From: JALZCH01 sp036387315
GTDB taxonomy: Bacteria > Acidobacteriota > Blastocatellia > Pyrinomonadales > Pyrinomonadaceae
Length of the DNA: 64,000 nucleotides
Assembly: GCA_036387315.1 (NCBI GenBank)
Contig: DASVTY010000099.1
Span: 1-64,000, forward strand
Direction of reading: 5' to 3'
Shown: positions 1 through 8,916 of the stretch, in pieces
Layout: each line of letters opens with the position of its first letter
Position numbering within the stretch: the first letter of the stretch is position 1
Program-made: the position numbers and the translations under genes
The notes under the pieces: model-generated
Told to the model about the DNA's origin: nothing
What the model saw: the letters and a program-made list of their open reading frames with translations, nothing else
The model's database searches: none

Positions 1-962
1 CCGTCATAAAAATTTTCGAGCGAGCAATGCGGACAATAAAAAATCGTGTCGCGCAAACGCACCATCGTCCCGCGCCATTCGCTTTCGCGCACTCGCGCGT
101 GCGGATCGTTTAAGCCTGCGGTAAACGTCCGTATAAAAATATCGCGTAAAAATTGCGGGTAAATTCGCCAGAACGCGAGCGCGTTGTCGTGGATTCCGGC
201 GACCGGGCGATTCGATTCGTCGTTCGGGTCATAGATAAAAACCGGCTCTTTTCCGTAAAGTTTCGTCATCGCCGGTAAATCAAGAGCTTTGATGGCGGCT
301 TCTTTTTTGCCTTCGAGCGGGTGGGCGACCATCAGCATATAAAAAATCAAAACCGACAGCGAAAACAAATCGGTCTGCGTGCTCGGCATCGCTTCGCCTC
401 GTACGACTTCGGGAGCCATAAAACGCGGCGTTCCCAAAACGCCCAAAACCGGCGCGCCGTCAACCGAAACGTTGTCGTTGTCGGCAATCAAAATGTCGCC
501 GTTGTCAGGATCGAAAAAGGCGTTGCCGAACGAAATATCGCGATAACACAAACCTTGCGCGTGGAGCAGTAAATAATTGTGCGCGAGATTAAACGAAGCG
601 GTCGCCAGAGCGCGAAAACTAGGCTCAATTCGCCGCGTCATCAAATCCACGATGTTTTTAAAACGCTTCGGTCTGAGCGGCATCACATAACCGAAACCCG
701 GAACGCCGGGTGCGGTCGTTATTTCGAGCGGATAAAGAAAATGCTCGCTCGGCGCGCCTTTGCGAATTAAAAGCTCCATCGAAGCGCGCTGTTCGGGCGT
801 CGCCATTTGCGGGAAAAACCATTTCACAGCGACCTTTTCGCCGCCAAGCTCTGCTTTATAAACTTCGCCCTGTCCGCCCGCGCCGAGCAATTCTTCAATC
901 GTGCAATTCATTCCCGAAGGCTCGCAGCGGATAACTTGACCGGGTTTTAAAATTTCATCCAT
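1..962 (-). CDS. Ser/Thr protein kinase with C-terminal zinc ribbon, 3' end cut by window edge
   Basis: Reading leftward from ATG at 962 gives 320 open codons to the window edge. Kinase landmarks are visible: glycine loop GAGGQGEV (27-34), lysine in AVKW (47), catalytic loop YRDISFGN (Asp142, Asn147), metal-binding DND (161-163) where most kinases have DFG, and APE (183-185). A CPHC knuckle at 310-313 starts a probable zinc ribbon. This resembles the COG4248-type kinases that accompany PP2C and TerY-like vWA proteins (family knowledge). The start lies 21 bases after the beta-helix gene stop, so it is the last visible gene of the operon. Probably a cytosolic phosphotransferase opposed by the neighbouring phosphatase. 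Kinase fold is near certain; substrate unknown. Confidence 0.88.
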   Translation of the reverse strand, partial: MDEILKPGQVIRCEPSGMNCTIEELLGAGGQGEVYKAELGGEKVAVKWFFPQMATPEQRASMELLIRKGAPSEHFLYPLEITTAPGVPGFGYVMPLRPKRFKNIVDLMTRRIEPSFRALATASFNLAHNYLLLHAQGLCYRDISFGNAFFDPDNGDILIADNDNVSVDGAPVLGVLGTPRFMAPEVVRGEAMPSTQTDLFSLSVLIFYMLMVAHPLEGKKEAAIKALDLPAMTKLYGKEPVFIYDPNDESNRPVAGIHDNALAFWRIYPQFLRDIFIRTFTAGLNDPHARVRESEWRGTMVRLRDTIFYCPHCSLENFYD

Positions 963-983
963 TCGCGCTATGTCACTTTCGCT

Positions 984-2375
984 TTAATATTCCCGATTAT
1001 TCTTGTTTTCGACAAAAACTCCGGTTTCGGTTTCCCAAGTCGCCAATTCGTTGCCGGTTAAATCCGAGTTTTCGACGCGCACAGAGCTATCGCCTTTGAC
1101 TCTGACGGCGACGCTTCCATTCCGGTTAATTTGACAGTTGCTCGCCGAGGCTATGCTCCTGCCGTCAACGTTGATTCCGGCGTCCCGGTTTTCATAAATG
1201 TTGCAATTTTCGAGCAAAGCGCTGCCGTTGTTTTGGACAAAAACGCCTGATTCGTTTGAGTTATGAATCTTGCAGCCGCGCAAAACCGGACTGCCGCCAG
1301 ACGCGACGATTTCGCCCGCGCGATGTCCGAAAATGTCCGAATTGTCAATCGTTCCCAAACCGTTTTCGTAAACCCAAAAGCCTGAGTTTTCTCCCTCGCT
1401 AACGCGGCATTTTTTAAAATGCGGATTTGCGTTTTGCGCGATGACGACGCTCGCATTTCGATTTCGATAAATCTCGCATTCTTCAACCGTACCGCCCGCC
1501 GAGTCGAAAAAATAAATCCCGCCGTCCGCGCCGTCTGCAATGCGACAGTTTTGAATTAAAGGATTTGTATCCGCCCCGCGAACGGCAATACAGGCGAGCG
1601 AATCAGAAGTCACATCGCAGTTTTCCAAAAGCAGTTCGCCGTTCTGAATGTCAATTCCGAAAACTTGTTTGCCCGATTCTCCCGCCGCGCACTGCAAAGT
1701 CAGATTTCTTATCGCAGCCTTTTCCGCCAGCATCGAAACGCAACTGGAATCGGGGCTTCTGACAACAATGTCTTTCACCGCGCCGCCGTCGCCGATGATT
1801 TCGATTTGTTTGCTGATCGTCAAACTTTCTTCATACAAACCCGGACGAACTAAAATTTGCGCGCCGTCCGGGGCAGCTTTGATCGCTTCGCTAATCGAAA
1901 CAAAATCACCGGAATTATCAGCAGAAACGGTGAAAGCGCCGTTTGAAATTCCCTGCTTTTGCCCTGTTTGATTTTGAACTACAGACGGATTTTGAACGGC
2001 GGCGGGAACAATATTCGTCTGCGATTTTTCCGCGTTTTGCGTTTCGGTCGTTTTCAAATTGTTGTTTGAAACGACGCCCAAAGCCAGCGCCCACGAATCA
2101 ACCGCCCATTTTGCCGCATCTTCGGACAATGCGAGATTATCAACCAGCCTTTGCGTCAAACGCGCCAGCAAACTTGCGGACGGCGCATTTTGCTGTGCGG
2201 CTGCCAAATCACGCGCCACGCCTTCTTCGAGCGCCATTGTCAAAACTGCTATTTCGCGGTTGAAACCGCCGAAATTATCGCGGAAAAGCCCTTCGGCGCG
2301 ACGCGTATCATCAACAATTGATTTTCCGTGTCGCCCGACGATTTCGATTAATTTTTGGCGCGCTAAATCGTTCAT
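984..2375 (-). CDS. Cytosolic right-handed parallel beta-helix protein with N-terminal helical domain
   Basis: 463 residues, no signal peptide. Residues 1-103 form a helical domain ending in WAVDSWALALGVV, closely matched at the start of the protein at 4472-5239. A Gln/Asn-rich linker (about 105-150) follows, then a beta-helix of repeated coils rich in NC, NS and GG turns (about 150-455). Its first coils (FVSISEAIKAAPDGAQILVRP, then YEESLTI) resemble the entry of pectinesterase/NosD-like helices. Its start overlaps the PP2C stop by four bases (ATGA), implying translational coupling. Such helices are usually secreted; lack of export and the kinase/phosphatase context suggest an intracellular scaffold or phospho-substrate (inference). 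No catalytic residues identified. Confidence 0.8.
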   Translation of the reverse strand: MNDLARQKLIEIVGRHGKSIVDDTRRAEGLFRDNFGGFNREIAVLTMALEEGVARDLAAAQQNAPSASLLARLTQRLVDNLALSEDAAKWAVDSWALALGVVSNNNLKTTETQNAEKSQTNIVPAAVQNPSVVQNQTGQKQGISNGAFTVSADNSGDFVSISEAIKAAPDGAQILVRPGLYEESLTISKQIEIIGDGGAVKDIVVRSPDSSCVSMLAEKAAIRNLTLQCAAGESGKQVFGIDIQNGELLLENCDVTSDSLACIAVRGADTNPLIQNCRIADGADGGIYFFDSAGGTVEECEIYRNRNASVVIAQNANPHFKKCRVSEGENSGFWVYENGLGTIDNSDIFGHRAGEIVASGGSPVLRGCKIHNSNESGVFVQNNGSALLENCNIYENRDAGINVDGRSIASASNCQINRNGSVAVRVKGDSSVRVENSDLTGNELATWETETGVFVENKNNREY

Positions 2376-3523
2376 TTGGTTTTCGGATTATCGGAATCGC
2401 CGCCCCCGTTTTTTGCTTTTTCCTGCTCATTTTTTTTGACCGTCACGACGTGCTTATTGGAAGATTTACTTTTATCTTTTTTAATCGTAATTGTGACCGT
2501 CACATCTTCCGGGTCTTCCGGTTGATTTTCAGTTAAAGAAGGCAAAAGTGCTTCGGGAATTTCCACCGTTTTCTCGCCGGTTTGCGGGTCGGTCGAAATT
2601 GATTCGGCGCTGACGGTTTCCGATTTTGCAGCGCTTTCCGGTTTTTTCAGCGCGTCGGGGCGATAAATAATTCCGACCGTGCAATCGTCGCCGCTGCCCA
2701 TTTGCGTCGCTTCTTCGAGCCACGCTTTGAGATTGTCGTTTACTGCTTCAAAACCTTTTTCCTCCGCGAGCATTTGCAGAATATCGGTTCCGGCTTGGAA
2801 AAATCCGGCTTCGCTCGAAAACGAATTGAGATAACCGTCGGTCGAAAGCAAAATCATCGCCGGAGTTTCTTTTTCGCCGAATTTTTGCACTAGAAATCGC
2901 ATATCTTTTTCCGCTTTCGGCAAACACAGCGAAGTCGTTTCGTTTGCCAAAAGCCGGTCGTCTTCGGGCAAAGGTTTCATCACTTCGCCCGCAGAGGAAA
3001 CGTTCAAAATATCGCCGTCGCCGAGCTGCATATAAATCGCAAAATCTTCTTCCAAAGCAATGGTCAAAGACGTTGCGCCGTAAGCCAAAAGCGGATTTTC
3101 TTCGACCAGCTTTCTGGCTTTCGCATCCGCTTTTTTTTCGAGAGTTTTAAATTCGTCTTCCGAAAACGGCTCTTTTTTCAAATCGGCTTCGACCGCTTCA
3201 CGCCAGCGTTTGAGAAATTCGCCTGCCAGATAATCTTTGTTCGATTCGATTTCCGTCAAATCGAATTTGCCGCGTCGTTCTCCAAGAAATTCCCCGAACA
3301 AAACGGCGGCTTTTTTGACTGCGTAATTGGAGCCACGGTGGCTGCGAAAACATTTCGGGCTGCCGTGACCGTCAGACATTGACATTATAATCGGCAGGCT
3401 GCGGCTTGATTCGCGCAGGAAAAGAATCGCATCCTGATTCGGAATCCCGGCGCGCAAATGCGTCGCGCCGGGAACGGTTTCGCCGATTACACGCCATTCG
3501 GCGCTTAGTTTATCATTCGCCAT
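2372..3523 (-). CDS. PP2C-family Ser/Thr protein phosphatase
   Basis: 383 residues. PP2C metal-binding motifs occur in order: NQD (Asp31), DGHGS (51-55), GATSLTIAL then LGDGD (149-171), STDGY (227-231) and GSGDDCTVG (277-284). The catalytic domain ends near residue 290. The rest is a charged Lys/Glu tail with Thr-Val-Thr-Ile-rich stretches, probably disordered. It should remove phosphates placed by the kinase two genes downstream. The gene begins 9 bases after the vWA stop and overlaps the next gene by four bases. Cytosolic. Phosphatase call is firm from motifs; targets are inferred from neighbours. Confidence 0.9.
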   Translation of the reverse strand: MANDKLSAEWRVIGETVPGATHLRAGIPNQDAILFLRESSRSLPIIMSMSDGHGSPKCFRSHRGSNYAVKKAAVLFGEFLGERRGKFDLTEIESNKDYLAGEFLKRWREAVEADLKKEPFSEDEFKTLEKKADAKARKLVEENPLLAYGATSLTIALEEDFAIYMQLGDGDILNVSSAGEVMKPLPEDDRLLANETTSLCLPKAEKDMRFLVQKFGEKETPAMILLSTDGYLNSFSSEAGFFQAGTDILQMLAEEKGFEAVNDNLKAWLEEATQMGSGDDCTVGIIYRPDALKKPESAAKSETVSAESISTDPQTGEKTVEIPEALLPSLTENQPEDPEDVTVTITIKKDKSKSSNKHVVTVKKNEQEKAKNGGGDSDNPKTK

Positions 3524-3532
3524 AAATGCTTT

Positions 3533-4312
3533 TTACCAAACGTCGTCAATCTCGTCCTGGCTGTCGGCAGGTAGAGCCATGTTCGGCGTCCCGGTTTGCG
3601 GCGCGGCGCCTCCGGCGGTTTGCGCATTTGTCGCAGCAGGCGCGGCGGTCGGAATCGGGACGCTTGCCACGGGTTCGTCCGATTTCGGCGCGTCGGCAGC
3701 GGCGGCAGGCGACGAAGCTGCTTTCAAAACTGCGGTCGAAGCCCATTTGATATGTTTGACGAGAGCTTCCGGGCTGTTCGCGTTGAGCGGCTTTAATTCG
3801 GAATGTCCGATATACTTTTGCAGCACGTCGTTATCGGCGTCCCGCCCGATTGAAATCGCAATGCGAACGGCTTTTTTGCCCCAGGGTTCGTTCATCAAAG
3901 CCTTCAAACCTGCCTCAAAATCGTCAGTCGGCTGCCCGTCGGAAACTAGAACCAGAACGGGCGGCAACGCGCGGTCAGACATCGGCGGCATTTTCAGTTG
4001 TTCGGCGACAAGCTGCAAAGCCTTGCCCATATCGGTTTCGCCATCTGCGGTCAAATCAGTCCAGGCGAAATCCGCGACGGGCGTCGGCTGCGAAATATGC
4101 CATTGCGCGCCGTTTGAAAATTTGACGGCGCGCACTAAAACCTGCGCGTTCGGGTTGTCTTCGGCGACTTTTTTCATATGCGGAATCGCCTCGCGGATAG
4201 CCGTGTTAAGCGATTGAATTTTCCCGTCCTGTTCCATCGAACCCGAACTGTCCGCAATCCAAATAAAATGCAGCGGTCTCGAAGCAAGCTCGCCGCCCGG
4301 TCTTTTAATCAT
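3533..4312 (-). CDS. von Willebrand factor A protein, TerY-like
   Basis: 259 residues from ATG at 4312, chosen because AAGGAG lies just upstream; an in-frame extension to 4414 has no such site and reads as non-coding. A complete MIDAS is visible: DSSGS (21-25), Thr93 in GETDMGKAL and Asp125 in VSDGQPTDD. The vWA domain spans about 13-197, followed by an Ala/Pro-rich tail. With kinase and PP2C genes downstream this matches the TerY-phosphorylation triad known from tellurite/stress islands (family knowledge), although no TerD-type gene is visible here. Likely a cytosolic metal-dependent adaptor controlled by phosphorylation (inference). Confidence 0.88.
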   Translation of the reverse strand: MIKRPGGELASRPLHFIWIADSSGSMEQDGKIQSLNTAIREAIPHMKKVAEDNPNAQVLVRAVKFSNGAQWHISQPTPVADFAWTDLTADGETDMGKALQLVAEQLKMPPMSDRALPPVLVLVSDGQPTDDFEAGLKALMNEPWGKKAVRIAISIGRDADNDVLQKYIGHSELKPLNANSPEALVKHIKWASTAVLKAASSPAAAADAPKSDEPVASVPIPTAAPAATNAQTAGGAAPQTGTPNMALPADSQDEIDDVW

Positions 4313-4471
4313 AAAAATCTCTCCTTTTAAAACAAAAATTTTATCGAAGTTTGTAATCAAGCAATAGCTTTGCCAGATGCGTTTTTTCGATAAAATAAGG
4401 GTTAAAAAAAACAAGCCTTGCGCGCCGTGTATGAATTCGATATGAAAACTGTTCTTTTAAAAAGCAGTTTT

Positions 4472-5239
4472 TTATTGCTGCGGCACGCGCGACGGCGGAA
4501 TTGATTCCTGAGCTTCGCGCATAACTCTGAAAGTATATGGAACGCCGACCGTCAAAATGCCTAACAGAACGAGCAGCAAAAAACATCCGATAAAACATCC
4601 GCGAAGTTTTCGCCCGCGCGTTTTCGGGAAAATTTGCGGCGTCGGCGCTTGAGCCTGATTCTGTTGCGGCGATGTTTGTCCCCTCGGCGCTGGGTGTGTC
4701 GGCACTTGCGCGGGCTGAGTCTGGTTTGGAATGTTTATTCGCGGCGATGGATTCGGTGGCGGCGCGAACGGTGGCGGTTGATGAGATTTTGGCGGCGACT
4801 GTTTCTGCGGCGCGGGTTTGGGAGGAAAGTTTTTGTGGTCATTTTCTCGAATTTGGTTTTCAGCATCGGAATCCGAATCTTTCGCCTGATTTTTAGCTCG
4901 TTCATTTTCTCTTTCGGCGACTTCGCGTTCTGTAATCAGATTGAGCGCCAAAGCCCACGATTCGACCGCCCAGACAGCGGCGTTTTGGGTTAAAGCCAGA
5001 TTATCTTCCAGACGTTTTGCCAGACGTGTTAAAAGCAGCTCACGCGGCAGCGAATTTCCCCCAGCCATTAAATCCAAAGGCACGCGCTCATCGAGCGCAT
5101 TGATTAAAATGCTGATTTCCCGGCGATATGAACCGCAGTTATCCTTGAGCAATCCTTCGCAGCGGCGGCTGTCGCTGCAAATTTCCTTGCCGTATTTGGC
5201 GATAATATCTCGGAGAGCTTGACGCGGTTCGTTATTCAT
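4472..5239 (-). CDS. Tail-anchored membrane protein sharing the helical N-domain of the beta-helix protein
   Basis: 255 residues. Residues 1-103 align throughout with the first 103 of the beta-helix protein (SRRCEGLLKDN against TRRAEGLFRDN; WAVESWALALNLI against WAVDSWALALGVV). A Pro/Gln/Asn-rich linker (about 130-205) leads to a basic patch (KTRGRKLRG) and one hydrophobic helix (about 213-235), with a short external tail. This suggests the shared domain is held at the inner face of the membrane. It is first in the five-gene string, 159 bases before the vWA start. The domain probably mediates assembly of the signalling proteins (inference); I cannot name it. Confidence 0.75.
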   Translation of the reverse strand: MNNEPRQALRDIIAKYGKEICSDSRRCEGLLKDNCGSYRREISILINALDERVPLDLMAGGNSLPRELLLTRLAKRLEDNLALTQNAAVWAVESWALALNLITEREVAERENERAKNQAKDSDSDAENQIRENDHKNFPPKPAPQKQSPPKSHQPPPFAPPPNPSPRINIPNQTQPAQVPTHPAPRGQTSPQQNQAQAPTPQIFPKTRGRKLRGCFIGCFLLLVLLGILTVGVPYTFRVMREAQESIPPSRVPQQ

Positions 5240-5533
5240 AAAAGACGCTCTGTTATAAAAGCATATTTTAAACCTCCGTTAAAAATATGAATACTTCAAC
5301 TTGAAACTTCCGACATATCTTTATTTATTCAGCTTGTTTGAAGCCTTTTAGTAATAATTATTATTCAAACCGTCTTTTCGAGCCTCGCCATTCGATTGAT
5401 AACGCAACAATTTCCGAGCATTTTTCAATGGCGTTAATAAATATTTCGCCTCTCTCATTTTCATCGGAACTTTTATTTTGCTTCGGCGTGTCAGGGAAAG
5501 CTAGCCGCTCGCATTCAACCAAAAGGAATTTTT
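5240..5533. other. Divergent intergenic region
   Basis: 294 bases between the signalling module (minus) and the TonB receptor (plus). AT-rich, with no credible reading frame. It must hold promoters for both directions; I cannot pick out a convincing -35/-10 pair. AAAGGAA at about 5520 is the receptor ribosome-binding site. Confidence 0.4.
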
Positions 5534-8425
5534 ATGCCCTATTTAAAAAACGCCCTGCTTCTTTCCGCTTTTATCTGTGCTTTGATTGTAGCTTCTCACG
5601 GTCAAACCGGAAACGCCGGAATTGTTGCGACCGTCAAAGACCAGTTTGGAGGTGCGATTTCCGATGCCGAAGTTACGCTCGGCAAAACCGATGAAAAAGA
5701 AAAACAGATGAAGACAAACCTTTCGGGCATCGCTCAATTTTTAAAGTTGTCGCCCGGAAAATATCAGATAAAGGTGTCCGCCGCAGGTTTTAAGGGATAC
5801 ACCGGCGACGAGATCATAGTTAATAATAATGAAACTCAAAAAGTTGAAATCGTTCTGGAAGTAGCGCCGGTCGAATCAAAAGTCGAGATCGGAGAAAGTG
5901 ATGCGACCGAAGCGGAAAAGACCGGAGTAACTACGGTTTTAAATGAGAGGGAAATCGAAAATTTACCGGACGATCAGGAAGAGCTGGAAAGAACTATCAG
6001 GCGTCTCGGCGAAGCGATGGCTGGCGAAGAATTGCCGGTCAGCGTCAACGGTGTTCAAGGCGGGAAAATCCCGCCGAAACAGGCAATCCAGCAGATCAGG
6101 GTTAATCAAAATGTGTTTTCCGCTCAATACGACGGTCCGTTCGGCGGCGGAATCGAAATCTTCACCCGGTCTAATGTGGATAAATTCAAAGGATATGTGA
6201 GCTTCAGCTTTGCCGACTCGCGCCTTAACGCGACTGATCCTTTTTTGGGAAGGCGCGTGCCGTATCAATCGAGAAATTACTTTTTTAATTTCTCAGGTCC
6301 GCTCTTCGGCAAAAAAGCCAATTTCTTCGTTTACGGAAGTCACACGGAGAGCGATGTGAGCGCGGTGATCAATGCCGTCGTTTTAGATGCAAACTTGCAG
6401 CCCGTCGAATTCAAACAATCTTTTGCCGCACCGAGTCGCTTGGACAGTATTAACCTGACAATAAATGCCGACCCGAACAAAAAGCATAAACTTCACCTCA
6501 ATTATTATTTCTCTACCAGTCGCGGAAAAGGACAAAATGTCGGCGGTTTTTCGCTTCCGAGCCGCGCCAACGAAAGTAAATCTCAAAACCATTATTTACA
6601 GTTTTCCGATACTAATTTGATAAACGAAAACGTCGTCAATCAAACCCGTTTGCTCGCCTCTTATTCTACAAACAACAGTTTCGGCGGAAGCAGCGAAGCG
6701 GCAATCAATGTTCTGGACGCTTTTTTTGGCGGCGGTTCGCAACAGAACGTTTCAAACAAAAACTTTCGCTTCGACGCGACAAATGAAACGACCTGGCAAA
6801 TGGGAAGATATGCTCTGGGTTTCGGCTGGAAATTGCGCGGCGAACGAATAAATCAAAATTCAACGGCAAATTTCGGCGGCACTTATACTTTCAGCGGCAG
6901 ACTCGCTCCCGTCCTGGACGCAAATAACAATCCCGTCACCGACGATGCGGGAAATGTTTTGACGACGCAAATCAACAGTTTGGAAAATTATCGTCGAACT
7001 TTACTTTTCCGGCAGTTGGGTTTTTCAAATCAAAGAATCAGAGAACTCGGCGGCGGCGCGAGCCAGTTTACGATTTCCGGCGGCGATCCCGAAATCAAAG
7101 TTTCGCAGTATGATGTCGGATTTTATGTGCAGAACAGTTACAAATTAACCGAAACGATTGCCGCCAGTTTTGGCGTCCGCTACGAAAATCAGACGAACAT
7201 CGGCAGCCGTTTAAACCTCGCGCCGCGCTTCGGATTAATCTGGGCGCCGAAAGCGAAGGAAAAACAAAACCCGCTTTACGCCTTGCCGAGAATCAGCATC
7301 GGCTACGGGTTGTTTTATAACAGATTTGCGCTTAATAACACGCTCGCCATTATGCAGGCGAACGATTCGGATAGATTGCAGTATTTGGCGACCGAAACTA
7401 ACGTTCTGGATTTCTATCCGAATGTTCCGACAATTGATCTGCTTCAGCAATTTGCTCTGCCGCGCACTCAAAGATTTCTCGACGACGAATTTGAAACGCC
7501 GTATCAATCGCTGCTTAACATTACCGCCACAAAGAAAATGCCGAAAGGCTATACCTTGAATTTTACATTTTCGCGCGGCGCGACTTTCAGGCAGGCTTTG
7601 ATTAAAAATATCAACGCGCCGCTCGCCGGAACTTTTAGCCCGCTGAATCCGTCAACGGCGGTTCGACCGCTCGGAAACGTCGGAAACGTATACGAAACGC
7701 AGTCAATCGGAAAAACCGAAACCGACCGCTTTTCGATTAATCTAAGTTTTCCGCAATCGCAAAAATTATTCGGCAACATCCGTTATGCTTATCTTAAATC
7801 AAAAAGCAACATCGTCAGCGGCAGCGGGTCGGCTTTTGACCCGTATGATTTTAGTCAGGAATCCGCGCCGACTCCTTACAGCGGCGTTCACAGCATCAGC
7901 GGATATTTTTTCTACAACTTAACCGCTCAAAAAATTTCTATCAGCAGTGATTTTTACGTCAGTTCCGGCACTAGATTTAATATTTACACCGGACGCGACA
8001 CTAATGGCGACGGTTTTTTCAGCGAACGACCTTCGTTTGCGACCGATTTAAGCAAACCGAATCTGATCAGAACGCCTTACGGCATTCTCGACCCGAATCC
8101 TTCGCCGAACGACGAGCTGATCCCGCGAAATCTCGGCAGAGGATCGAAAAACTTTGTTTTTAATTCTTCCATCTCAAAGAGCTTCGGTTTTAATGAAGAT
8201 AAAAAGAATAAAAAACCGCCGAAACAAACTCTCAATTTCGGTCTTCACGTCAATAATGTTTTCAATATCATTAGCAAAGGAAATCCAATCGGAAATATGT
8301 CGTCGCCAAATTTTCTACGCACGCTATCAGGGTCTTCGGATGGCGGATTTACCTTTATCAATGGAGCGCAGCAGATTAATTTTCCCGGAAGAAGTATGTC
8401 TTTCAACATCGGTTTCGCATTTTGA
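5534..8425 (+). CDS. TonB-dependent receptor, Oar-like, with carboxypeptidase-regulatory N-domain
   Basis: 963 residues with a signal peptide (about 1-24, cleavage near SHG-Q). Residues about 28-110 are a carboxypeptidase-regulatory (CnaB-like) fold (GIVATVKDQFGGAISDAEV), followed by a plug-like segment (VSVNGVQGGKIPPKQAIQ, then FGGGIEIFTRS) and a long barrel rich in alternating aromatics, ending in the outer-membrane signature FNIGFAF. Such acidobacterial receptors are thought to import large substrates or organise the outer membrane (family knowledge). AAAGGAA precedes the ATG. No substrate gene is adjacent. Family call firm; ligand unknown. Confidence 0.88.
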   Translation: MPYLKNALLLSAFICALIVASHGQTGNAGIVATVKDQFGGAISDAEVTLGKTDEKEKQMKTNLSGIAQFLKLSPGKYQIKVSAAGFKGYTGDEIIVNNNETQKVEIVLEVAPVESKVEIGESDATEAEKTGVTTVLNEREIENLPDDQEELERTIRRLGEAMAGEELPVSVNGVQGGKIPPKQAIQQIRVNQNVFSAQYDGPFGGGIEIFTRSNVDKFKGYVSFSFADSRLNATDPFLGRRVPYQSRNYFFNFSGPLFGKKANFFVYGSHTESDVSAVINAVVLDANLQPVEFKQSFAAPSRLDSINLTINADPNKKHKLHLNYYFSTSRGKGQNVGGFSLPSRANESKSQNHYLQFSDTNLINENVVNQTRLLASYSTNNSFGGSSEAAINVLDAFFGGGSQQNVSNKNFRFDATNETTWQMGRYALGFGWKLRGERINQNSTANFGGTYTFSGRLAPVLDANNNPVTDDAGNVLTTQINSLENYRRTLLFRQLGFSNQRIRELGGGASQFTISGGDPEIKVSQYDVGFYVQNSYKLTETIAASFGVRYENQTNIGSRLNLAPRFGLIWAPKAKEKQNPLYALPRISIGYGLFYNRFALNNTLAIMQANDSDRLQYLATETNVLDFYPNVPTIDLLQQFALPRTQRFLDDEFETPYQSLLNITATKKMPKGYTLNFTFSRGATFRQALIKNINAPLAGTFSPLNPSTAVRPLGNVGNVYETQSIGKTETDRFSINLSFPQSQKLFGNIRYAYLKSKSNIVSGSGSAFDPYDFSQESAPTPYSGVHSISGYFFYNLTAQKISISSDFYVSSGTRFNIYTGRDTNGDGFFSERPSFATDLSKPNLIRTPYGILDPNPSPNDELIPRNLGRGSKNFVFNSSISKSFGFNEDKKNKKPPKQTLNFGLHVNNVFNIISKGNPIGNMSSPNFLRTLSGSSDGGFTFINGAQQINFPGRSMSFNIGFAF

Positions 8426-8470
8426 CCGCTGTTATCGAGAAATTCAGAAGCTTTTCAATTGTTTGATTCT

Positions 8471-8890
8471 TCAGGTAAAAGTCGGAATCGGAGGTTTAGC
8501 TACAGGATTACATTTAACGCATTTACAGCCTTTTGGTTTGATGAATTGGTTAAAATAGCTTTTTCCGTAATTGATTGTAACCTCTTCGGAAGCCTTTATT
8601 TTGCGTTTGGCGACGATCCAGATTTCTTTGCCTATTACATCCGAATCGGCGTTCGGGCGGCAGGAATGATTGATGTATCGCGCCAGATTTTCTCTACTGC
8701 TGCCGTCAATTGTCTGCTCGGAATCAAGCGTAAATAAATATCTTCCGCGATGTCGGTCGGCTTCTTCATTGGAGATTAATTTTCCGGTGTATTGAATGAT
8801 TCTCGCTCCTTTGGGAATGTCTGCGGCGGCGAACAAGCCGAGACCGGTTTTAGAACGTTTTACTATTGTTATTCCGCTTGTTTTGCCCAT
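8471..8890 (-). CDS. Stand-alone SET-domain lysine methyltransferase
   Basis: 139 residues, essentially one SET domain. Visible motifs are GLGLFA (16-21), RYINHSC (71-77), the SAM/knot element EEVTINYG (102-109) with aromatic Tyr112, and a post-SET zinc site CKCVKC (Cys122, 124, 127) that would use Cys77 as fourth ligand. Compact SET proteins with both parts occur sporadically in bacteria and are usually interpreted as acquired from eukaryotes or shared between bacteria (family knowledge). It should transfer methyl from S-adenosylmethionine to protein lysine. It lies convergent to the TonB receptor and 26 bases downstream of the VWFA gene. Substrate unknown. Confidence 0.88.
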   Translation of the reverse strand: MGKTSGITIVKRSKTGLGLFAAADIPKGARIIQYTGKLISNEEADRHRGRYLFTLDSEQTIDGSSRENLARYINHSCRPNADSDVIGKEIWIVAKRKIKASEEVTINYGKSYFNQFIKPKGCKCVKCNPVAKPPIPTFT

Positions 8891-8916
8891 TTAAATATTT
8901 CAATGAGAAGATATTG

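Noticed and set aside
321..934. Plus-strand reading frames opposite the kinase gene
   Set aside because: They are antisense shadows: the minus strand shows a complete set of kinase motifs and the plus-strand peptides are Arg-rich without any known pattern.
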